The notes under the pieces: generated by a model
Told to the model about the DNA's origin: nothing
Seen by the model: only the letters and a program-made list of their open reading frames with translations
Database searches by the model: none
DNA from: Euryarchaeota archaeon UBA556
GTDB taxonomy: Archaea; Thermoplasmatota; Poseidoniia; Poseidoniales; Thalassarchaeaceae
DNA: 9,733 nucleotides
Reading direction: 5' to 3'
NCBI GenBank assembly: GCA_002494975.1
Contig: DADI01000071.1
Span: 1-9,733 of the forward strand
Shown here: positions 1 to 6,968 of the stretch, piece by piece
How positions within the stretch are numbered: the stretch's first letter is position 1
Layout of the letters: the number at the start of each line of letters is the position of its first letter
Translations under genes and position numbers: made by a program

Positions 1-210
1 GGCCAGATGGGTCAAGTTGACGCAATCAGGACCGCTATTGCCCGAGGATTAGTGAAATGGAACCGTGGTAAAGCAGGCGAAGATGATGAATTACGTGAAG
101 AATACTTGAGATTTGACCGTAGCCTTCTTGTTAACGATCCAAGACGCAAAGAACCCAAGCATCAAATGGGCCGCGGTGCTCGTGCCAAATGGCAAAAATC
201 TTACAGATGA
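1..210 (+). CDS. rps9: 30S ribosomal protein S9 (uS9), C-terminal part, 5' end outside window
   Basis: Only the last 69 codons are present; the reading frame is open from base 1 and stops with TGA at 208-210. The protein is a small-subunit component whose C-terminal tail reaches the decoding region and contacts P-site tRNA. The visible part has the family's [15 protein letters not shown] helix near its start and ends in the basic tail [12 protein letters not shown], the archaeal/eukaryal form of the conserved C-terminal (K/R)-S-Y/F-R ending. An internal Met at base 7 is not a start, because the conserved S9 core continues upstream. The rpoN gene follows 11 bases after the stop, the usual archaeal order. 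Identification is from recognisable family sequence; the N-terminal half cannot be seen. Confidence 0.95.
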   Translation, partial: GQMGQVDAIRTAIARGLVKWNRGKAGEDDELREEYLRFDRSLLVNDPRRKEPKHQMGRGARAKWQKSYR

Positions 211-215
211 GGTGA
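209..215 (+). promoter_or_regulatory. Shine-Dalgarno of rpoN, overlapping the rps9 stop
   Basis: GAGGTGA lies six bases before the rpoN ATG and overlaps the TGA stop of rps9, so translation of the two genes is probably coupled. It is the clearest ribosome-binding site in the window; most other genes here lack one, which fits SD use inside operons and leaderless starts elsewhere. Confidence 0.7.
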
Positions 216-221
216 AAAGAT

Positions 222-428
222 ATGTTGATACCAGTCCGTTGTTGGAGTTGTGGCAAAGTTATTGCACACAAGTACGAAGAATACAAAGAAGCAGTAGTAA
301 ATGGTGAAGATCCCCAGATTACATTAGATAATCTTGGTATTGAAAGGTATTGCTGCCGTCGAATGTTCGTTGCTCATATCGATTTGATCGATGAGATAGC
401 ACCGTTCAGCATTGCTCGAGAGAACTGA
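222..428 (+). CDS. rpoN: DNA-directed RNA polymerase subunit N (Rpb10-like)
   Basis: A 68-residue protein, full length for the archaeal RpoN/Rpb10 family. It is a small zinc-binding subunit of the archaeal RNA polymerase that helps assemble the RpoD-RpoL platform with the largest subunits. The zinc ligands are visible: Cys7 and Cys10 in RCWSCGKVI, and the adjacent pair Cys44-Cys45 in RYCCRRMF, followed by the conserved His-Ile-Asp-Leu-Ile-Asp. The ATG is preceded by a good Shine-Dalgarno and follows rps9 by 11 bases, so the two are co-transcribed. In many archaea rpoK comes next; here a tRNA-Pro gene and ligA follow instead. This gene is unrelated to bacterial sigma-54, which shares the symbol. 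Confidence 0.96.
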   Translation: MLIPVRCWSCGKVIAHKYEEYKEAVVNGEDPQITLDNLGIERYCCRRMFVAHIDLIDEIAPFSIAREN

Positions 429-481
429 GTTTACAGTTAAGTTAGGGTTTTGAACAAATAAGTACCCCCGTAGAACACTTG

Positions 482-559
482 GGGCCTGTAGGTTAGCTTG
501 GTCTATACTTCGCGGCTGGGGGTCGCGCGACCCAGGTTCAAATCCTGGCTGGCCCACCA
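482..559 (+). tRNA. tRNA-Pro (anticodon GGG), CCA encoded
   Basis: The cloverleaf folds by eye. The acceptor strands are GGGCCTG (482-488) and CTGGCCC (549-555), discriminator A556, then encoded CCA (557-559). The D arm carries A14, G15 and G18G19. The anticodon stem is CGCGG/TCGCG (511-515 and 523-527) with loop CTGGGGG and anticodon GGG at 518-520, reading the proline codon CCC and, by wobble, CCU. The variable loop is four bases and the T arm is CCAGG-TTCAAAT-CCTGG. Acceptor pair 6-67 is a U-U mismatch, as is D-stem pair 13-22. No intron is seen. An A/T-rich stretch around 453-463 sits about 23 bases upstream and may be the TATA element, but it is weak. Confidence 0.93.
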
Positions 560-607
560 GTAAAGTGTCAGCTTATGCAATGTGATTCTAATGTCTCAAT
601 ACGCATG

Positions 608-615
608 TTCAAGGC
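608..615 (+). promoter_or_regulatory. TTCAAGGC box 29 bases before the ligA start
   Basis: The octamer TTCAAGGC begins exactly 29 bases before the ATG of ligA. The identical octamer occurs at the identical distance before the thioesterase gene at 8860. This is where a TATA element of a leaderless archaeal transcript would lie. There is no Shine-Dalgarno between it and the ATG. Its promoter role is inference. Confidence 0.35.
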
Positions 616-636
616 GTCTGCCTCTCCTCAATAGGT

Positions 637-2790
637 ATGGTCGATGAGCGCCCAACAGGTATGGACAAGCAGGAGCTTGTTTCTTGGTTAGTAGGCCAAA
701 TATCATACCATTCTGACCTCTATTATAATCAGGCCGAGCCAATTATTTCAGACGCACAATTCGATTTATTATGGTCGGAATTAAAGAATCTAGATCCTCT
801 AAATCCTCAACTAGATAGAGTTGGTTCAGATTCCACACCGGGGTCCAAGAAAGTAGACCATTTATTTCCAATGAGAAGTTTAGATAAAGCAACTGGAATT
901 GATGAGATTAGGCATTTTGTCAGTGAAACTACTTCACAAGGGCGACAATTTGTGTGTCAACCGAAACTTGACGGCTCAGCACTTTCCTTAGAATACAGAA
1001 GAGGCAGATTAGTCAGAGCGGCAACAAGAGGGAATGGGACTAGAGGAGAAGATGTCACAGCAAATGCACGACGGATATCTAATGTCCCGGAATCAATTAG
1101 TTGGAAAGGTGATTGCCATATACGTGGCGAGGTAATTATGCCATTACTGACTTTTAGAGAAAAATATTCCTCTATCGCCCCTAATCCTCGTAATTTGGCC
1201 GCAGGATGTCTGCGTCAAAAAACTCTTCAATCGGGTAAAGCTAGTGCAGAAGATCTAAAATTTCTAGCTTATGATGTCAAATTTCCTGATAATAATAACC
1301 GTCACCCAGACAGCCCCCCACCTCCAAAATTTATTTTTGATTCTGAATCTAATGATTGGCTTTCAAAAATAGGTATAGGAATAGCTGGAAATACGGTTGC
1401 CTCTGCAAATGATGATGATTTAACTACTCAGAAGATAATCTCAATAACAGAACATTGGACTAATCAAAGAAAAGATGCCGAATGGGAAATAGATGGGGTA
1501 GTAATAAAGTTAGATTTACTATCTAAAAGAGAATTACTAGGGATGACGGCACATCATCCAAGATGGGCCCTGGCTTGGAAGTTCCCTCCTGAAGAAGCGA
1601 CTACTGTTCTGATGAATGTTGATTGGCAAGTTGGAAGAACAGGTACTGTAACGCCCGTTGCCCGAGTAGCCCCTGTTGCAGTTTCAGGAGTGACAGTTGA
1701 AAATGTGACGTTACATAATGCGGGTGAATTAAGTCGATTGATGATTTCTATTGGTGACAAGGTCAGAATTGTTAGAAGAGGAGATGTAATCCCTAAAATA
1801 ATCGAGGTAATCGATAAGGCCGAACCATCCGACTTAGAAAATAGAACGCATTCTAATGGTGACATTTTCAATGAGAATTTACCACCTCATACGTCTATTT
1901 TAATCCCTTCATTATGTCCACGCTGTTCCACTAAATTAATAGAAGAAGGCGCATTTATTCGTTGTACTAATCTAAATTGTCCATCTCGTTTAGAGAGAAC
2001 AATATTGTATTGGTGTAGGGCACTAGAGTTGGATGGGATAGGTGAGAAATTAGCAGAACAATTATGTTCTCAAGGTCTAGTAAAATCTCTTCCCGATCTT
2101 TACCGCCTCAATATTAGAGACGTATCCAGTCTTGAACGAATGGCTACTAAGTCCGCAACTAATGTAATCAAAGAACTTGAATCTAGTAAAAATTTAACTC
2201 TTGGAAAATTTCTTTCTGCTTTTGGATTACCGGGAATAGGTCCTGAAATAGCTACTTCTGTAGCAACTAAGGTTGAAACTATTGAAAATCTATTAGAATT
2301 AGTGAGTTTAAGAAATGAAGAAATTGGTCGAGATAACGAAGGCATATTGTACAAACATAATCGCGCAGTAAGGGAATTAACCGAAATTGATGGCGTGGGT
2401 GAAACGGTAGCAAGGCAGATACTGGATGGTCTGGCATTAAGAATAGATTCAGTATTAGAACTTTCTAACCAATTATATATTTCTCCAGAATTGAAATCAA
2501 AATCTGTCGGACATCTCAATGGAAGCACTTTTTGCATAACCGGGACTCTGACACTTCCTCGAAAAGAAATAGTACTTTTGATCAAATCAAATGGAGGTAA
2601 AGTAGTCTCGTCGGTTTCTAATAATCTAACTTATTTAATTTCAGGAGAATCTTCGGGTTCCAAATTAGAAAATGCTAAAAATTTAGGTGTTACAATACTT
2701 ACTGAAGATGAATTTAGTAAACTATTACAATCAGAAAAACCTAATGAAGGCTCTTCTACTAATATTCAAAAATCTTTGATGGATTTTTAA
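637..2790 (+). CDS. ligA: NAD+-dependent DNA ligase LigA
   Basis: It seals nicks in duplex DNA using NAD+ as adenylate donor (Okazaki-fragment joining and repair). At 717 residues it is slightly longer than most LigA proteins, and every domain is present. Residues about 20-45 form domain Ia (YYNQAEPIISDAQFDLL). The adenylation domain has nucleophile Lys110 in KLDG, RGNGTRGED (131-139), IRGEV (162-166), NPRNLAAGCLRQ (183-194), EIDGVVIKLD (284-293) and WKFPPEEATT (314-323). The OB fold is about 329-395 (VGRTGTVTPVA). A four-Cys zinc finger uses Cys427, Cys430, Cys443 and Cys448. Helix-hairpin-helix motifs include 467-476, 530-540 and 584-595, and a BRCT domain covers about 626-697. The usual RGDG is RGNG here. 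The ATG at 637 is chosen for its upstream box; an in-frame ATG at 661 is possible. The enzyme is standard in bacteria and patchy in archaea, so its presence suggests ancient transfer. Confidence 0.97.
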   Translation: MVDERPTGMDKQELVSWLVGQISYHSDLYYNQAEPIISDAQFDLLWSELKNLDPLNPQLDRVGSDSTPGSKKVDHLFPMRSLDKATGIDEIRHFVSETTSQGRQFVCQPKLDGSALSLEYRRGRLVRAATRGNGTRGEDVTANARRISNVPESISWKGDCHIRGEVIMPLLTFREKYSSIAPNPRNLAAGCLRQKTLQSGKASAEDLKFLAYDVKFPDNNNRHPDSPPPPKFIFDSESNDWLSKIGIGIAGNTVASANDDDLTTQKIISITEHWTNQRKDAEWEIDGVVIKLDLLSKRELLGMTAHHPRWALAWKFPPEEATTVLMNVDWQVGRTGTVTPVARVAPVAVSGVTVENVTLHNAGELSRLMISIGDKVRIVRRGDVIPKIIEVIDKAEPSDLENRTHSNGDIFNENLPPHTSILIPSLCPRCSTKLIEEGAFIRCTNLNCPSRLERTILYWCRALELDGIGEKLAEQLCSQGLVKSLPDLYRLNIRDVSSLERMATKSATNVIKELESSKNLTLGKFLSAFGLPGIGPEIATSVATKVETIENLLELVSLRNEEIGRDNEGILYKHNRAVRELTEIDGVGETVARQILDGLALRIDSVLELSNQLYISPELKSKSVGHLNGSTFCITGTLTLPRKEIVLLIKSNGGKVVSSVSNNLTYLISGESSGSKLENAKNLGVTILTEDEFSKLLQSEKPNEGSSTNIQKSLMDF

Positions 2791-3597
2791 TTATCCATAC
2801 ATATTCGAACTTTCACCTGCTACACTTTCAGCACCAGGATTCAATTGTGCTGCCATCATTTCTCTAATCTGTTCTTCGATTCTCTGCGCCTCTTCTAACA
2901 ATGGTTCTGAGTCTAATTGTATTGCAGGGAGTAACTTATCTAAGCAATTAATTATTCTAGCTGCAGCTCTTGAATCCGGTATCGAACCGTTCCCAAATTC
3001 TCCGGAGGCTTCTGCTAACATAGCTACAGTATTAATTCGCCTTCTCCTACTTTCGCCCATCATTACTCCCGTCATCCCTCCAACAATTCCTTGTTTTAGG
3101 AGAGGGACTTTTAGATCATTTAGTATTTTATGAGATTCTTCAATGGCCCCTATACCTAGTAAAGACCCATCTGAATCATCTTCATCAAAGATAGTATGTT
3201 TATTTTCAATTCCAGGTGAATAAGCATCTATCATTATTGCAGCACTCGCATTTGATTCTTTTATCCAGTCAATTAGAGACCCTGCAAGTGGTAAGCATAA
3301 TTCAGGCGCGACTTGTATTTCAGAAGCGATTAGAACCACTTTATTACATTCTTCCATGTTGCATATTGGTTCACCTGCGTAGAACCTCAATGGAGGCAAT
3401 GGCATTCCATCTTGAACTAAACAAACAGCAGGTAATGATGGATGTCTCACGCCTCCTACTAATTTTAATTCCAACTTATCTACTAAGTAATGCGCAACAA
3501 TACTGCTGACAAAACCCAGCGATGGAAAACAATTGACCACGAGGGCTCCTGTTACATCAATCTCGGAATCAACTTGAACCTCAGGTTGCGACGTCAT
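2791..3597 (-). CDS. PAC2-family protein, proteasome assembly chaperone/activator-like (PbaA/PbaB type)
   Basis: A 268-residue cytosolic protein resembling the PAC2 superfamily (COG1938/COG2047), whose archaeal members are homologues of eukaryotic proteasome assembly chaperones. Visible features are the N-terminal FPSLGFVSSIVAHYLVDKL (24-42), the glycine turn GGMTGVMMG (173-181), the helix DSRAAARIINCLDKLL (208-223), and a charged, probably coiled-coil helix EPLLEEAQRIEEQIREMM (231-248). A short flexible tail then ends in Met-Tyr-Gly, which fits the hydrophobic-Tyr-any (HbYX) docking motif of proteasome activators; archaeal PbaB has been described as a HbYX-dependent 20S activator. Its stop abuts the ligA stop. 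It is transcribed divergently from the nuclease gene across 83 bases. The family call is fairly firm; whether it acts as assembly factor or activator is inference. Confidence 0.82.
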   Translation of the reverse strand: MTSQPEVQVDSEIDVTGALVVNCFPSLGFVSSIVAHYLVDKLELKLVGGVRHPSLPAVCLVQDGMPLPPLRFYAGEPICNMEECNKVVLIASEIQVAPELCLPLAGSLIDWIKESNASAAIMIDAYSPGIENKHTIFDEDDSDGSLLGIGAIEESHKILNDLKVPLLKQGIVGGMTGVMMGESRRRRINTVAMLAEASGEFGNGSIPDSRAAARIINCLDKLLPAIQLDSEPLLEEAQRIEEQIREMMAAQLNPGAESVAGESSNMYG

Positions 3598-3680
3598 TGT
3601 TAGACAGTAACCGGCCGATGGTGTTAATCCTTATGTCATCCCGAGCATAACATCGAGTAATCAGGCGGGTTGAAAAAAAA

Positions 3681-4838
3681 ATGGAAAGAATTCCTATTTC
3701 ACACCAGTTGTCACCTTCTTCTTGGAATCGTTTTGAAGAATGTCCACGAAAATATTGGCTATCTAGACAGCGTTTACCGCGCAGAGCAAGTATGCCTGCT
3801 TCGTTAGGAAATGCCATACATAATTCAATGGAAGAAATATGTAATCTTGATGTTACAGACAGAGATGATCTAGAGACAGAGTGGTTATCAAAATCTATGA
3901 AAGAGATTTTAGATAAGCACTGGAAAATCGAAAAAAAGTTATTTTTAGAAACTCCACGAAAGCCTCAATGGAAACCTCATCTAATTAGTAAAGCCCGAGA
4001 AGGATTTATTGGCGCATTAAATATTCTTTTTACAAGGATTTCTCTCGACAAAAAAAAGTTTTCCGAAGTTTCAATTCGTGATTGGAAAAATCTACAATCT
4101 ATTTTATTGCTAAATGAAGGTAGTTTGGCTTCAGAGGATGGAAAATTAATTGGAAGGTTGGACTTATTAGTCGATGATTTAGATGTAAATGGTAAATCTA
4201 AAGGCTGGATAGTTGCAGATTTAAAAACGGGAAAACCTCCTAAAAAAGATCTCAACGAACGAGTGGTAAGGCAACTGTTGTTTTATCGAGATTTGTTAAA
4301 AGAAACAACACCGAAACATCCCCTAGTTACTGCTGAAGGGTGGTATTCTGCTAATACTGAAGTATACTCTGCTGATGGTGAATCGGTATTGGACGATGCT
4401 CGAACAGCATGGGAAATGATGAAACTCACAAAATCTCCTTTTCTTGGAACACCAGGGCCAAATGTATGTGGTTTTTGTGAATTCAAAGCGTGGTGTCCTG
4501 ATTGGTGGGTGGCTCGAAACAATGGTCAACTTTCCGATTCTACTATGTTCCGTGATGAAGTTGTTAAATTAATTCGATTCGATGAAACATCAGGTGCAGC
4601 CCTATTTGAAAGACAAATTGCAGCTGGAGATGAAGGAGAGGTTACCGAATCCGAAATAAGATTTGGAGGATTTCTCAAAGATAGTGCATTCGAGCAAATT
4701 TCTGACTTAATATCTTCAGAATATGATGGCCCAATATACCTTGGTAGTGCACGTGCAGAAGGTAAAATCATACATTTAGGATATTGGAGTGAAGTTCTCA
4801 AATGGTCTCCCCTATTAGAATCAATAAGAGTGAATTAA
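3681..4838 (+). CDS. PD-(D/E)XK nuclease with Fe-S cluster (Cas4/RecB-AddB-like exonuclease) plus C-terminal domain
   Basis: A 385-residue protein with the RecB-family nuclease signature. In order: SPSSWNRFEECPRKYWL (11-27) with Cys21; GNAIH with His47; GRLDLLVDD with Asp161; VADLKTGK (179-185) with Asp180 and Lys182, the D/E-x-K metal-site pair; QLLFY (198-202), the Q-x3-Y motif; and CGFCEFKAWC with Cys263, Cys266 and Cys272. Cys21 plus the three C-terminal cysteines match the 4Fe-4S site of Cas4 and AddB. The enzyme is therefore expected to degrade or trim single-stranded DNA ends. About 110 residues (275-385) follow the cluster; they look beta-rich and I cannot assign them. No Cas1/Cas2 or repeat array is near, so a repair role is more likely than a CRISPR one. 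Nine adenines precede the ATG, with no Shine-Dalgarno. It converges on the DEDDh exonuclease gene with a 4-base overlap. Confidence 0.88.
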   Translation: MERIPISHQLSPSSWNRFEECPRKYWLSRQRLPRRASMPASLGNAIHNSMEEICNLDVTDRDDLETEWLSKSMKEILDKHWKIEKKLFLETPRKPQWKPHLISKAREGFIGALNILFTRISLDKKKFSEVSIRDWKNLQSILLLNEGSLASEDGKLIGRLDLLVDDLDVNGKSKGWIVADLKTGKPPKKDLNERVVRQLLFYRDLLKETTPKHPLVTAEGWYSANTEVYSADGESVLDDARTAWEMMKLTKSPFLGTPGPNVCGFCEFKAWCPDWWVARNNGQLSDSTMFRDEVVKLIRFDETSGAALFERQIAAGDEGEVTESEIRFGGFLKDSAFEQISDLISSEYDGPIYLGSARAEGKIIHLGYWSEVLKWSPLLESIRVN

Positions 4839-5647
4839 TCTAGATATTTCCTACTATATTCTTCTGAAACTGATTTTGGTATAGGGCTAGATGGCGAAAA
4901 TAACCATTTCAAATACCGAGAATCCTTCTTTTTTATCTCTTCTAAGGTTCTACCTTTATATTTCCCAAAAGCAATCACAATATTTGAGTTATTGATTCTC
5001 AAATTACCTCCTGAACCACTGACTGGTTCTAGATCCACTAAACTTGGACCGAGAATATCTTGATTTCTAATCCCTGCAAGAGAGTCTTGTAAATCATCAA
5101 TAGTTCCTCTGAAAAATCTAGGATACGATTTCATAATTTCCCATAACAGATATAGTGTAGCGCCTGCATCAGCATCAGCTCTGTGGGCGTTCTCTAGATT
5201 TATTCCATATTTATCACAAAGTATGCCAAGTGTATGTCTCCCCGGTATTTTTAATTTTCTTGCAATCACATATGTGTCAATTATTGCACGTGGCCTTGGG
5301 ACTTCAACTCCAGCTCTTAGGCATTCCATTTCAAGAAATTTCCAATCAAATTTGATTACATTATGCCCAACAATTATCGCACCCTCAATCATTCTAGAGA
5401 TACTCGTAATATGTTCCGAAAAATCACCTGAATTTTTAACATCAACATCTTTAATTCCATGCACATTAGTTGAATCGATTGGTATTCTTTTTCCAGGGTT
5501 TACTAATGACTGTAAATTTATGCGACTGCCATCTATTTCACTTCCTACAAGCGCATATTCGACAATGCGTTCCCTTCTCACATCGAATCCGGTTGTCTCC
5601 AGATCAAACCCCAAGACTCTAAAGCCAGCAAAAATCTCTCCAGACAC
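4835..5647 (-). CDS. DEDDh 3'-5' exonuclease, DnaQ/ExoX-like
   Basis: A 270-residue protein whose first 175 residues form an RNase H-fold exonuclease of the DnaQ (DNA polymerase III epsilon) family. The metal-binding DEDDh residues are visible: Asp15 and Glu17 in FDLETTG, Asp101 in VGHNVIKFDWKFLE, His155 and Asp160 in HRADADA. VHGI (62-65) is also typical. It should remove nucleotides from 3' ends in proofreading or repair; it is separate from any polymerase here. After a Gly/Ser-rich linker (about 205-220) comes a short module FGKYKGRTLEEI...YLKWL (227-249), like the C-terminal module of some ExoX-type nucleases. The start is GTG at 5647, because a stop codon lies in frame at 5678-5680 and no ATG is available before the catalytic motif. 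A TTCATGGA box begins 29 bases upstream. Its last four bases overlap the end of the nuclease gene. Confidence 0.9.
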   Translation of the reverse strand: MSGEIFAGFRVLGFDLETTGFDVRRERIVEYALVGSEIDGSRINLQSLVNPGKRIPIDSTNVHGIKDVDVKNSGDFSEHITSISRMIEGAIIVGHNVIKFDWKFLEMECLRAGVEVPRPRAIIDTYVIARKLKIPGRHTLGILCDKYGINLENAHRADADAGATLYLLWEIMKSYPRFFRGTIDDLQDSLAGIRNQDILGPSLVDLEPVSGSGGNLRINNSNIVIAFGKYKGRTLEEIKKKDSRYLKWLFSPSSPIPKSVSEEYSRKYLD

Positions 5648-5668
5648 AACTAGTCGAAAGAGGCACCA

Positions 5669-5676
5669 TCCATGAA
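5669..5676 (-). promoter_or_regulatory. TTCATGGA box 29 bases before the DEDDh exonuclease GTG
   Basis: On the minus strand TTCATGGA starts 29 bases upstream of the GTG and matches six of eight bases of the TTCAAGGC boxes at 608 and 8831, at the same spacing. It supports both the GTG choice and the idea of a shared promoter element. Function is inferred. Confidence 0.25.
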
Positions 5677-5773
5677 CTCATCTATCCGCATTTTTTCAAT
5701 CATACTGTTTTCTTAATAATTAGGTGCAATAATCCAACATTGCTATGAATGGCTTATTACGCACAGATGTCCG

Positions 5774-6961
5774 ATGACACCGATTAAGATTGCTACCTTC
5801 TCTGTATGTTGTATGATATTGTTGGTTTCAATTTCTGGATGTACCGGCCTTTCATCAACGACTCCGACTGCTGAAATAACATCTGATGCGAATTCGTCGT
5901 TAACTGGAGTACCTGAAATTAATGCAGGTGAAGTAATAAATTTTGATGCTAGAGAATCAACAACTCCTTCTCCTTCAATAATCACAGATTATACTTGGGA
6001 CTTTGGAGATGGAGAAACCAGAATGACCAAAGCCGGAATTATTAGTCATCGTTTTCTAACCCCTGGAAGTTTTGAAGTTGAATTAACTGTGACCAACGAC
6101 AATGGAGAATCAGATTCGATATCAATTAGCGTATTTGTGAATGCTCCTCCTACAATTCAGATTGAGATCCCAGGATATGTAAAAACAGGTGAAATTGCAA
6201 TTATAGATGCATCTAGTTCTTTCGATCCAGACGGGGGGTCACTTGAATATATGTGGGATTTTGATAAAACGATTGATAGTGATGGAGATGGTAATCCAGC
6301 AGGAGATGCTGATGCTAACGATGCGATTATAGAAGTTGAATTTTCAGAGCCGGGAAATCATACTGGAATCTTAACCGTCATTGACGATAAAGGCGGGATT
6401 TCATCGCAAGAATGGACAATTATGGTTATTTCAAGAAATTATTATGTAAGTTGGGAAGAGAAAACTATTGATTTTTCTTGGTCCGGATATCTCGAACAAG
6501 GAGACACAGTATCTTTTGATCATAATCCTGGATTAGGTGCCCGAATAATTCACTTTAATGCAACATTAACTCTAGCTAGAGATATTATTCCAATAATGTG
6601 GCCAGAAGATAATTTTTCACTATATCTCGATATACCATTGACCGGTTGGTCGACTTTCACTTCCACGACCCATGATAATATTACTGAAAATGCGACTGCA
6701 TATATTTCTCTTGATAACATGAATGAAAGACCTGCAAGCGATTATACGACACAATCCGATTCATCAGCAACCATAGTTAGTAATTTGTTAAACCAACCAG
6801 GGCAGAGGTTTGGTCAAGGAGATTGGATATGGGAAATATCTGCTGACCAATGTGATCCTGATTTACCAATTGACGGAGTTGATCCAGATACGGGTAATGA
6901 TTGGGATTTGTTAGTAGAATTTGTAATTCTTATACCAATAGTCATGGAAACTGGAGTCTAA
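5774..6961 (+). CDS. Secreted lipoprotein with two PKD-like domains
   Basis: A 395-residue surface protein. Residues 1-22 are a signal peptide with hydrophobic core (ATFSVCCMILLVSI) ending in the lipobox ISGC, so Cys23 should be lipidated and anchor the protein outside the membrane. A Ser/Thr-rich stretch follows (24-45). The first PKD-like domain (about 46-122) has YTWDFGDGE and the GSFEVELTVTNDNG strand. The second (about 126-218) has SSSFDPDGG, MWDFD, a possible Ca2+-binding run of acidic residues DSDGDGNPAGDADAND (168-183), and HTGILTVIDDKGG. The last 175 residues look like a beta-rich domain without a recognised family. PKD domains usually mediate protein or polysaccharide contact; no catalytic domain is seen, so an adhesive or binding role is inference. 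The ATG at 5774 directly precedes the signal peptide. AATGG lies at -26, resembling the AAGG boxes of other genes. Confidence 0.88.
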   Translation: MTPIKIATFSVCCMILLVSISGCTGLSSTTPTAEITSDANSSLTGVPEINAGEVINFDARESTTPSPSIITDYTWDFGDGETRMTKAGIISHRFLTPGSFEVELTVTNDNGESDSISISVFVNAPPTIQIEIPGYVKTGEIAIIDASSSFDPDGGSLEYMWDFDKTIDSDGDGNPAGDADANDAIIEVEFSEPGNHTGILTVIDDKGGISSQEWTIMVISRNYYVSWEEKTIDFSWSGYLEQGDTVSFDHNPGLGARIIHFNATLTLARDIIPIMWPEDNFSLYLDIPLTGWSTFTSTTHDNITENATAYISLDNMNERPASDYTTQSDSSATIVSNLLNQPGQRFGQGDWIWEISADQCDPDLPIDGVDPDTGNDWDLLVEFVILIPIVMETGV

Positions 6962-6968
6962 ATTCTTA

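Noticed and set aside
324..557. A minus-strand reading frame beginning MGQPGFEPGSRDPQPRS
   Set aside because: It is the antisense of the tRNA-Pro gene; GFEPGSRDPQ-like peptides are a known artefact of translating tRNA T arms, and the rest is antisense to rpoN.
560..636. An attachment site at the 3' end of tRNA-Pro
   Set aside because: The tRNA end is intact, but no second copy of its 3' sequence and no integrase gene occurs in the window.
2100..2585. A 161-codon minus-strand frame inside ligA
   Set aside because: It lies wholly within the helix-hairpin-helix and BRCT region of LigA, has Ser-rich low-information composition and no recognisable domain.
3681..4838. Cas4 of a CRISPR adaptation module
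   Set aside because: The nuclease motifs fit, but there is no repeat array and no cas1, cas2 or other cas gene in the window, and the extra C-terminal domain is atypical of Cas4.
637..5647. A defence island
   Set aside because: Two nucleases and a ligase in a row suggest it, but there is no helicase, methyltransferase, toxin-antitoxin pair or mobility gene, and composition matches the rest of the window.
5223..5675. A 150-codon plus-strand frame opposite the DEDDh exonuclease
   Set aside because: It is antisense to a gene with all catalytic residues intact, and its Ser/Pro/Thr/Ile-rich composition is typical of a shadow frame.
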